Positions 7,226 to 12,873 of a DNA stretch of 12,873 nucleotides are shown piece after piece. The DNA comes from Bin5 sp034428435 (lineage in GTDB: Bacteria > Chloroflexota > Anaerolineae > Caldilineales > Caldilineaceae), in the NCBI GenBank assembly GCA_034428435.1, contig DAOUHY010000356.1, positions 1 through 12,873 on the forward strand, given 5' to 3'. Below the pieces are notes generated by a model that worked only from the letters and a program-made list of their open reading frames with translations, was not told the origin of the DNA and ran no database searches. Made by a program: the position numbers and the translations under genes. Each line of letters starts with the position of its first letter. The first letter of the stretch is position 1.

Positions 7226-8962
7226 CTAGGTGGATTCGGTCTCTTCCACGGGCAGGGCGACGAAAACGGTTGTGCCCTTGTTCACGTCGCTGCGCACCCA
7301 GATTTCCCCTTGATGGGCTTCGACGATTGCTTTGCTGAGAAAGAGGCCGAGGCCGACGCCGGCCGTACCGCGGCGGAGACCGCTGTCCACGCGGTAGTAA
7401 CGCTCGAATATTTTCGGGAGTTCTCTTGCCGGAATGCCGATCCCCTCGTCGGCGACGTAGAGCACAAGGCGGCCGGTCGCGCTCTTTTCCTGCGGCTGTT
7501 CGTGCCAACCGCCGATGCGAATGACGCCGCCGTCGGGTGAGTATTTGATTGCGTTGCTGAGCAGGTTGGTGAAAACCAGGCGCAGGCGTTCTTCGTCGCC
7601 GTAGATGACGGGCAGGTCGGTTGGGAGGTCGAGAGCGATTTCATGGGTGTCGGTCTGAGTGCGGTAGTCCTGCGCCACGCGCTCGAGAAGCCGTCGCACT
7701 TGCAGGTGTGTGCGCTCGAGCCGCAGGCCGCCGGCCTGGATGCGGCTGACGTCGAGCAGGCTATTGATGAGCGCCTCCAGCCGGTCGGCCTCCTCTTCGA
7801 TCACTTCCAGGCTCTGCCGGGCGGTTTCGGCATCCCAGGCAGCGTCCGGGCGGGCCAGCGTTTGCGCGTAACCTTTGATCAGCGCCACGGGGGTTTTGAG
7901 TTCATGGCTGATGATCGAGGTAAAGGTGGATTTCATCTCCTCCTCTTCGCGGAAACGGGTGATATCGAGCACGCTGGCGATGATGTTCACGAGCCGCAAG
8001 CGCTCGTCCTTGACCGGGATGAAGGTTACGGAGACCGATATCTGGCCCCCTTCGGGCAGGACGATGTCGCCTTCGCATTGGGCGCCGCTTTCGGGCAAGG
8101 AGGTCAGGTCGTAATCGGCGCTGAACAGGTCTTCACCCTGGAGATTGAGGAGAGGCAGGATCCTTTCGCATTGTTGCCCGACCGCGTCGTTGAGGGCAAT
8201 CCCCGTCATTGAGGAGAGGGTCTCGTTGATTACTTCAACCCGCTTGTTGGGCGCCAGGATCATCATGCCATTGACGCTGTTCTGGACGATCATCGACAGG
8301 CGGCTGCGCTCGGTCGCCAGCTGCTGGTAGAGGCGGGCGTTGCGGACGGCGATGGCGGCCTGGTCGGCGAACCCTTGCAGGAACTGCCAGTCCAGCGGGG
8401 AAAATGCAGAGTCGCCGCGGAACAGGTAGATTACGCCGAGGAGGTCTTCTTCAAAGAGGAGAGGGAGGCCGATCACCTGGCCCAGTTTATGACCCAGCGC
8501 CGACTCTACCTCACGGACGCGGCGTTCCATATCCTGCTGGTAGCTTTCACCGAGCGAGAATTCGGCGGCGAGGGCGCGCCCAGCGTCCCATTCGCCGACC
8601 ATGGTCTGGTGGTGTGATTCTTCATGCGCCAGCCGATCATCCGATGGGGGCCAGGACTGTGAGGCGATTTTGAGGAGGGGGCGAAAGGCGGGCAGAAGTT
8701 GGCGTGGAATCCCGTAGGATGCGCGGATACGAAAAGGTTCATCTTCCTCCACGGTGCTGCGTCCGTCTGCGAGGGGCACGGCAGGGGTTGCGTCGTCGAG
8801 CACGATGACGCCGGCGGGTGCGGCGAGCATTTCGGCCGCGCTTTCGAGTATCAGGCGCAGGAGGCTGGGCAGATCGAGCCGCGAGGTCATCGCCCGCGTG
8901 ATGCGCAGCAGGTATTCTCGTTGACGCAACTGATAGGTTGCCATCAGCGCCGGAACGTTCAT
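7226..8962 (-). CDS. Soluble GAF-PAS sensor histidine kinase
   Basis: This is a sensor kinase that autophosphorylates on histidine and would pass the phosphate to a response regulator. I number from the ATG at 8962 (578 aa). An N-terminal helix (about 8-30) leads to a GAF-like domain (about 30-212) with a polar insertion at about 95-155. Then come a PAS domain (about 220-340), HisKA with ISHELKTP (phosphorylated H353), and HATPase_c with the N-box NLLSNAIKYS (N466, N470), G1 box DEGIGI (505-510), IFERYYR and G2 box GVGLGL (535-540). All catalytic boxes are intact. No membrane span or signal peptide is visible, so the signal is cytoplasmic or reaches it by diffusion. A further ATG at 9028 is in frame, but a good promoter lies between the two, so 8962 is preferred. 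No response regulator gene adjoins it. The signal is unknown. Confidence 0.93.
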   Translation of the reverse strand: MNVPALMATYQLRQREYLLRITRAMTSRLDLPSLLRLILESAAEMLAAPAGVIVLDDATPAVPLADGRSTVEEDEPFRIRASYGIPRQLLPAFRPLLKIASQSWPPSDDRLAHEESHHQTMVGEWDAGRALAAEFSLGESYQQDMERRVREVESALGHKLGQVIGLPLLFEEDLLGVIYLFRGDSAFSPLDWQFLQGFADQAAIAVRNARLYQQLATERSRLSMIVQNSVNGMMILAPNKRVEVINETLSSMTGIALNDAVGQQCERILPLLNLQGEDLFSADYDLTSLPESGAQCEGDIVLPEGGQISVSVTFIPVKDERLRLVNIIASVLDITRFREEEEMKSTFTSIISHELKTPVALIKGYAQTLARPDAAWDAETARQSLEVIEEEADRLEALINSLLDVSRIQAGGLRLERTHLQVRRLLERVAQDYRTQTDTHEIALDLPTDLPVIYGDEERLRLVFTNLLSNAIKYSPDGGVIRIGGWHEQPQEKSATGRLVLYVADEGIGIPARELPKIFERYYRVDSGLRRGTAGVGLGLFLSKAIVEAHQGEIWVRSDVNKGTTVFVALPVEETEST

Positions 8963-8968
8963 GGTAAG

Positions 8969-8997
8969 AAAATAACAGAGCGGGAAAGTAAAGTCAA
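8969..8997 (-). promoter_or_regulatory. Extended -10 promoter giving a leaderless kinase mRNA
   Basis: On the - strand TTGACT (8997-8992) is followed after 17 bases by TATTTT (8974-8969), which is preceded by TGT, making an extended -10. The seventh base after the -10 is the A of the ATG at 8962, so the expected transcript begins on the start codon. No Shine-Dalgarno sequence precedes that ATG, which agrees with leaderless translation. Confidence 0.65.
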
Positions 8998-9117
8998 CGA
9001 TTCGGGGAGAGAGGGAGGATTGCCGCATTTCTCTTTAGGTTGCGCTCCGACAGTCGCTCCGCCTCCGAAGGAATCTTCGCGCAGTACCGGGTGAAAGTGG
9101 GTAGTTGCAGCGAGTTC

Positions 9118-9147
9118 GCCGGCGGTACCAGCGGCGCCGGTGCCGGC
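9118..9147. repeat. GC-rich inverted repeat in the dehydrogenase-kinase gap
   Basis: GCCGGC occurs at 9118-9123 and again at 9142-9147, and being palindromic the copies can pair around an 18-base loop. A tighter pairing uses CCGGCG (9119-9124) with CGCCGG (9135-9140). There is no T-run, so if it ends the dehydrogenase transcript it is not a classic intrinsic terminator. Confidence 0.3.
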
Positions 9148-9182
9148 CCAATACTAAGACCCCCATGTCCCAAAACGATCAG

Positions 9183-9212
9183 CTCAGGATACTGGGGTCA
9201 CTCTCATACTGG
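9183..9212. repeat. Short direct repeat pair, possible insertion-sequence end remnant
   Basis: ATACTGG occurs at 9189-9195 and 9206-9212, one copy every 17 bases, each preceded by a CTC-containing stretch. The segment 9166-9217, read on the - strand, begins with TGTCGCCAGTATGAGAGTGA. This layout of short repeats behind a TG end recalls the ends of IS21-family elements, but that is from memory. No transposase gene or fragment is nearby, so it would be a solitary remnant at best. Confidence 0.2.
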
Positions 9213-9236
9213 CGACAGAATCAGTGCGGCCGCCCA

Positions 9237-9365
9237 CTACTCCTCTGCAATCATCGAGATAACGCCGGTTTGATAGCCGATGACGTAGACGTTGCCTGCC
9301 TGGTCTTCGCCGATGGCGCTGATGGGAACAGAGGAGTTGATGAGGAGGGGGCTTTGCCACTTATC
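9237..9365 (-). pseudogene. Stranded C-terminal tail of the sugar dehydrogenase
   Basis: Directly after the TAG at 9366-9368 the same frame stays open for 42 codons and ends with TAG at 9237-9239. It encodes DKWQSPLLINSSVPISAIGE, then DQAGNVYVIGYQTGVISMI and AEE. The pattern of a Ser-rich stretch, then GEDxxGNxYVIxY, then a closing Ile-rich strand is what normally ends glucose/sorbosone dehydrogenase domains. The preceding gene stops just where this should begin. The tail therefore looks like the displaced end of that protein, cut off by one nonsense codon, for example CAG changed to TAG. It has no start codon or ribosome site of its own. Confidence 0.75.
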
Positions 9366-10973
9366 CTAGGGACCACCTCTCAATCCCCAAATCTGGCCGC
9401 GACAGAAATCGGCGAAGAGGAAAACACCCTGCAGGTTGGGTATGCCGGGCCCGCGATAGACGGCGCCGCCCACGATTGCGCACCCCACTTCGTGGTTGTA
9501 TTCGGACACGGGGGGGACCTGCCCTTCCGCGCTGCATAGCCAGTGTTCGATTTCACAGGGTTCGCCTTTGACACAGCCCCACTGTTCGAAACAGATACTG
9601 CCTTCGGTGATACGCCAGCCGTAGTTTTCGCCCCCGGTGCTGGCTGCGGGCTGATAGTTCACCTCTTCGATGGTGATATTGCCGACATCGGGGATGTAGA
9701 GATCACCTGTTTGCCTGTCAAACGCGAATCCCCAGGGATTGCGCAAGCCGTAGGCCCAGATCTCGCCGCGATAGCCTTCAACTTGCGTGAATGGGTTGCT
9801 AGCGGGGATGGCGTAAGGCTTCACGCCGGACTCGACGTCGATGCGCAGAATGGTGCCCAACAGTATGGTGGGGTCCTGCCCACGACTATCGGGGTCGTTG
9901 AACGCGGGTGCACCGCCGTCGCCGCTGCCGATGTAGAGGTAGCCGTCCCGGGGACCGAAGAGAAGGCGTCCGCCATTGTGCGTGTTGTGCGGTTGCTCGA
10001 TGGTGAGCAGTAATTCCTCGCTGGTCGGATCGGCTTGATCCGGATCAGCGGTCGTTTTGTAGCGGCTGATGACTGTATGGCCCTCGCCATTGGTATAACT
10101 GACATAGAAGTGCTGTTTGACGTTGTAGTCCGGCGGAAAGGCTACGTCCAAGAGTCCCCGTTCGCCGCAGCAGCTTACCCTCTCCGAGATATCCAGGAAC
10201 GGCGTTTCGTCCAGAGACCAGGCTGTGCCGCCGTCAGACGTCGGGCTCTTCCTGACAATGCGGATGCGTCCCGCCTGTTCGATCACGAAGAGACGGCCGC
10301 TGTCATCGCCGGCGTGCCTAAGCTGCACAGGCAAGTCCAGCCCGTCGGCGATCTGAACGAGTTTGAATGCCGGTGGGGAAGCAGTTTCAGAGGGGTCGCC
10401 GAATACGCGGATTTCGCGCCATGCGACCCAACTGGGACTCTGGATAGTGCGAACGTAGACTTCGTTTATGCTGCGAGGCGGATCAATTGTTACAGCGAGG
10501 GTCTGCCCATCTTCGGTATGTTGGTTGATGAGCCGTGCGTACAGGGCGCGCGTGCCCGAGCCGTCTCCCAACCAGAGCTCATGCGAGGTTGGACCGGGTG
10601 GTGTCTGCGCGATAACCATCTCGACTTTGTTGACGAGGTAATGGCCATCAAGTGCAATCCGAATCCATCCCAGGGGAATGCGTCCCGAGTTCCAGAGTGA
10701 TTCGAGATCGCCATCGACCGCCAATTGCGCGGTCTCTTGCCCTGATGAGGGGACTACCTCCCCTGAGGCTGCCACGTTATTTGACGCAGGCGGCGTTGGG
10801 GTAGGATCCGCCGGCGCGGCGGTCGGCGTGCTTGTTGCGACGTTGAGGGCAGCGGCGGTGGGCGAGGCAGCCGCCGCGGTTACAGTAGGTTGGGTCGGCG
10901 CGGGGTCTGGCGCACAGGAGGCGACCATCAAAAACGCCAGCAGACCAAATGCCGCTATGCAGCAGTTCTTCAT
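9366..10973 (-). CDS. Lipoprotein sugar dehydrogenase with discoidin-like domain, truncated by a stop
   Basis: This is a probable extracytoplasmic PQQ-dependent aldose dehydrogenase of the glucose/sorbosone dehydrogenase family. Residues 1-20 form a lipoprotein signal (lipobox VASC, lipidated C20). A Pro/Thr/Ala-rich linker (21-66) follows, then an F5/8 type C (discoidin-like) domain (about 67-193) that may bind carbohydrate. The beta-propeller runs from about 203, with GERGLLDVAF (270-279), HNGGRLLFG whose H332 matches the catalytic base of soluble glucose dehydrogenase, GSGDGG (349-354) and GLRNPWGFAFD (409-419) with the PQQ-contacting Arg. The 535 aa end at RGGP, just after GVFLFADFCRGQIWGLR, about 40 residues short of the family. 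The missing end is encoded in frame after the stop (9237-9365). Catalytic residues remain, but the last blade should fail to close unless the stop is read through or is a sequence error. The gap of 205 bases from cdd suggests separate transcription. Confidence 0.85.
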   Translation of the reverse strand: MKNCCIAAFGLLAFLMVASCAPDPAPTQPTVTAAAASPTAAALNVATSTPTAAPADPTPTPPASNNVAASGEVVPSSGQETAQLAVDGDLESLWNSGRIPLGWIRIALDGHYLVNKVEMVIAQTPPGPTSHELWLGDGSGTRALYARLINQHTEDGQTLAVTIDPPRSINEVYVRTIQSPSWVAWREIRVFGDPSETASPPAFKLVQIADGLDLPVQLRHAGDDSGRLFVIEQAGRIRIVRKSPTSDGGTAWSLDETPFLDISERVSCCGERGLLDVAFPPDYNVKQHFYVSYTNGEGHTVISRYKTTADPDQADPTSEELLLTIEQPHNTHNGGRLLFGPRDGYLYIGSGDGGAPAFNDPDSRGQDPTILLGTILRIDVESGVKPYAIPASNPFTQVEGYRGEIWAYGLRNPWGFAFDRQTGDLYIPDVGNITIEEVNYQPAASTGGENYGWRITEGSICFEQWGCVKGEPCEIEHWLCSAEGQVPPVSEYNHEVGCAIVGGAVYRGPGIPNLQGVFLFADFCRGQIWGLRGGP

Positions 10974-11093
10974 CAGTATTTCACTCGCTGGGTGGGGATG
11001 GGATCCTCGTACCGATTCTGGTAGAAGGATTCTGCTGGGTAATCACAGAGGTGTGCCAGCTTGCTTCCTTATCGGACTCAGTGCCTGATCCGC

Positions 11094-11113
11094 GGCGCCC
11101 TGTACGGGGCACC
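11094..11113 (-). other. Hairpin downstream of cdd
   Basis: On the - strand GGTGCCC (11113-11107) pairs with GGGCGCC (11100-11094) around a six-base loop, giving seven pairs including one G-U. It lies about 65 bases past the cdd stop. No T-run follows, so if it matters it marks a transcript end or stabilises one instead of being an intrinsic terminator. The rest of 10974-11178 shows no gene and no clear promoter for the dehydrogenase. Confidence 0.3.
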
Positions 11114-11178
11114 TCGAATTCGTCTGCACCTGGAAGATGGCGACGGAAAGAGGCGGCGAGGAGACAATACGACCATTG

Positions 11179-11565
11179 TCAGCCACCGAAGGCATCGGGC
11201 AGCAAGGCACGCACTGTCGTGCTGCGGAAGTTGCCGGCTTCATCACTGATGTACACATCCATCTCCGCCCCAAGCTCGATCATCACCTGGCGGCAGAGGC
11301 CGCATGGTGAGCCGCCGTCCACCGTAACAACGGCGATCGCACTGTATTCGCGTTTTCCCTGGGCGACGGCAGACGTGAGCGCGACCCGTTCGGCGCAGAT
11401 CGTTCCCCCATAGGAGGCGTTCTCAACGTTACATCCCGGTATGATTTCGCCGTCTGCCGTTAATACGGCGGCGCCGACGAAGTAGTTGCTGTAGGGTGCA
11501 TGGGCCAGTCTGCGAGCGGACTGCGCCGCTGCAACCAGCTGTTGCGGGGATACCGTCGGGGTCAC
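11179..11565 (-). CDS. cdd: Cytidine deaminase
   Basis: This enzyme converts cytidine and deoxycytidine to uridine and deoxyuridine in pyrimidine salvage. It is a short tetrameric, zinc-dependent cytoplasmic enzyme. At 128 aa it matches the small homotetrameric class (B. subtilis Cdd type). The substrate-binding NVENAS (46-51), the zinc and catalytic segment TICAER with C57 and proton-shuttling E59, and PCGLC with zinc ligands C88 and C91 are all present. The start is GTG, supported by AAGGA (11577-11573) seven bases upstream. It follows the CorC-type gene by 54 bases on the same strand and is probably cotranscribed with it, as in many bacteria where cdd sits among ybeY, corC-like and era genes. 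The permease pair of nucleoside-importer type a few kb downstream could supply its substrate, which is inference. Confidence 0.97.
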   Translation of the reverse strand: MTPTVSPQQLVAAAQSARRLAHAPYSNYFVGAAVLTADGEIIPGCNVENASYGGTICAERVALTSAVAQGKREYSAIAVVTVDGGSPCGLCRQVMIELGAEMDVYISDEAGNFRSTTVRALLPDAFGG

Positions 11566-11572
11566 GATAGTG

Positions 11573-11577
11573 TCCTT
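11573..11577 (-). promoter_or_regulatory. Ribosome binding site that fixes the GTG start of cdd
   Basis: AAGGA, within AAAAAGGA, stands seven bases before the GTG at 11565. No ATG in frame lies nearby, and the resulting N-terminus matches the length of the family. Confidence 0.7.
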
Positions 11578-11619
11578 TTTCCGGGCGGCCTCTTTGCGCA
11601 GGAGGCGTATAGCATATTG

Positions 11620-12873
11620 TCAGGCGGCCGATTGAAGGTAACCGGAGCCTGTCGAGTCCTCGGTCTGCTCCTCGACGCCGGGCTGGCTCAAGGTCTGGGC
11701 CTCGTTCTCTGCGCTGTGGAGCGGTTCGACGCGCACCTGTTCGATACGACGGGAATCTACGGACATGACGGTGAAACGCCAGTCATGGAACTGTATGCTT
11801 TCGCCCTGCTCGGGCACGCGTCCAAGCTGGCTGTAGATGAAGCCGCCCAAGGTGTCGATATTCTCTGGGCCGGCGGAGAGGTCGACGTCGATAAGCCGAG
11901 ACACTTCATCGATATCGTAACGGGCATTAAAGACGTAGATTTCGGGGGCCAGCTCTTTGAGCTGGGGCTCTTCGGAATCGTACTCGTCCTGGATTTCGCC
12001 AACGATCTCTTCGAGCAGGTCTTCGATCGTAACGAGGCCGGCCGTTCCGCCGTATTCGTCGACAGCCAGGGCCATATGGATGCGATGGGCCTGCATTTCC
12101 TCGAACAGTTCGTCAAGTTTCTTGCTCTGGGGCACGAAGTAGGCCTGGCGAATCAGTTGACGAACGGAGATATCCTGGCTCCCGTCGCGCAGGCAGAGGA
12201 GGAGGTCTTTGGCATAGAGTACGCCGAGGAGATGGTCGATGCTGACTTCAAAGACGGGGATGCGGCTGTGCCCGTTGCCGATGATCAGATCGAGAGCTTC
12301 GCTGAGGGGGGAATTCACCTCTACGGCCACCATATCGAGCCGGGGCACCATGATCTCGCGCACGGTCGTCTCGCCGAATTCAAAGATGCCGGCGATCATC
12401 TGCTTCTCGTCTTCTTCGATCACGCCCTCGCCTTCGCCCACATGGATAAGGAAGCGTAGGCCGTCCTCACTCAGGAAAACGCTTTCGGGAGTCACTTCGT
12501 CTTCATCGCCACGGGCGTAGGCAGCCAGGCGGCGCAGAGGGAAGGACAGCGGTGACAGCAGCGCAGCCAGGAAATTGACGACACGGGCGATCGAGAGGGC
12601 GACCGTGTCCGGCTGGCGCAGAGCCCAGCCCCGGCTAAAGACTTGAACGGCGAGAAGTAGGAGCCAGACGAGAGCGACGGCGGCGCTGACCCCGACAGTG
12701 GACCACTGCAGGGTCATGGCCAGGCAAACGGCCATAGAGCTGCCAGCGATGTAGGCAAGGCTTTTGAGTATCAGGAGGGTGGAGAGAAAGCGGGCCGGGT
12801 CGGAGAGCATTTGGTCGATCAGCTTTGCCCGCTGATTGCCGCTGGCGAGAAGCTCTCGCATACGGCTTCTGGA
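11620..12873 (-). CDS. CorC/CNNM-type membrane protein with CBS pair, 5' end outside window
   Basis: This belongs to the hemolysin C/CorC/CNNM family, linked to magnesium and cobalt efflux or homeostasis. Numbering from the first Met inside the window (12861), the visible part has the end of a CNNM (DUF21) transmembrane domain with spans at about 26-50, 56-76 and 88-106. Then come the acidic linker with LSEDGLRFL and GVIEEDEKQMI, a CBS pair (about 170-225 and 234-290, the second with MALAVDEYGGTAGLVTIEDL), and a CorC_HlyC transporter-associated domain (about 302-380). The tail to 413 is acidic and low in complexity. The frame stays open upstream of that Met to the window edge, reading SRSR, which fits the usual AxxxLSRSRxRxL of the family. 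About 40-50 residues with the first span are therefore missing and the true start lies beyond 12873. It precedes cdd by 54 bases. Ion specificity cannot be read from sequence. Confidence 0.93.
   Translation of the reverse strand, partial: SRSRMRELLASGNQRAKLIDQMLSDPARFLSTLLILKSLAYIAGSSMAVCLAMTLQWSTVGVSAAVALVWLLLLAVQVFSRGWALRQPDTVALSIARVVNFLAALLSPLSFPLRRLAAYARGDEDEVTPESVFLSEDGLRFLIHVGEGEGVIEEDEKQMIAGIFEFGETTVREIMVPRLDMVAVEVNSPLSEALDLIIGNGHSRIPVFEVSIDHLLGVLYAKDLLLCLRDGSQDISVRQLIRQAYFVPQSKKLDELFEEMQAHRIHMALAVDEYGGTAGLVTIEDLLEEIVGEIQDEYDSEEPQLKELAPEIYVFNARYDIDEVSRLIDVDLSAGPENIDTLGGFIYSQLGRVPEQGESIQFHDWRFTVMSVDSRRIEQVRVEPLHSAENEAQTLSQPGVEEQTEDSTGSGYLQSAA

Noticed and set aside
9066..9079. Small hairpin CGAAG-GAAT-CTTCG upstream of the kinase
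   Set aside because: Five base pairs with no T-run, upstream of the predicted leaderless promoter. It is too weak to annotate as a terminator.
9105..9539. 144-codon + strand frame across the dehydrogenase 3' end
   Set aside because: It has an Arg-rich start and runs antisense to the dehydrogenase C-terminus, including the tail beyond the amber codon, whose match to the family on the other strand is better evidence.
11500..12459. 319-codon + strand frame opposite the CorC-type gene and cdd
   Set aside because: It spans two real genes in antisense, including the gap between them, and resembles no family.

Overview
The window looks like a stretch of ordinary chromosome from a GC-rich, free-living bacterium. 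The protein styles suggest Chloroflexota (Anaerolineae/Caldilineae-like): a lipoprotein with a long Pro/Thr/Ala linker, a membrane-anchored LysM-M23 protein, and a soluble GAF-PAS histidine kinase. That assignment is inference from style only; no rRNA or other marker is present. I see no tRNA, rRNA, CRISPR array, phage genes or complete insertion sequence.

Layout. On the + strand, rho (350-1609) is followed by a 386-base gene-free gap with a good promoter and a potentially structured leader, then a LysM/M23 cell-wall hydrolase (1996-3333). A strong intrinsic terminator (3358-3389) closes this block. Everything to its right is on the - strand and converges on it. In order of transcription these are: a CBS-domain CorC/CNNM-type membrane protein cut by the window end (11620-12873), cytidine deaminase cdd (11179-11565, GTG start), a lipoprotein with a discoidin-like domain and a PQQ-type sugar dehydrogenase propeller (9366-10973), a GAF-PAS histidine kinase (7226-8962), two permeases of a BmpA/nucleoside-type ABC importer (6013-7146 and 4941-5897), and class II fumarase fumC (3510-4901).

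How the genes may work together. The corC-cdd pair resembles part of the widespread ybeY/corC/cdd/era neighbourhood. The two permeases belong to a family that imports nucleosides in several bacteria, so cdd a few kb upstream may act on imported cytidine. The ATPase and binding protein that such a transporter needs are not here. The kinase has no response regulator beside it.

The most notable points are these. (1) An in-frame amber codon in the sugar dehydrogenase is followed by 42 further codons in the same frame that look like the missing C-terminal end of the family. (2) A near-consensus extended -10 promoter is placed so that the kinase mRNA should start on the A of its ATG, making it leaderless. 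(3) The leader of the cell-wall hydrolase gene has nested complementary arms that could form a pseudoknot, beginning at the predicted transcript 5' end. (4) A C-rich, G-poor tract just ahead of rho resembles a Rho-utilisation site and would fit autoregulation. I did not find a convincing new multigene system.
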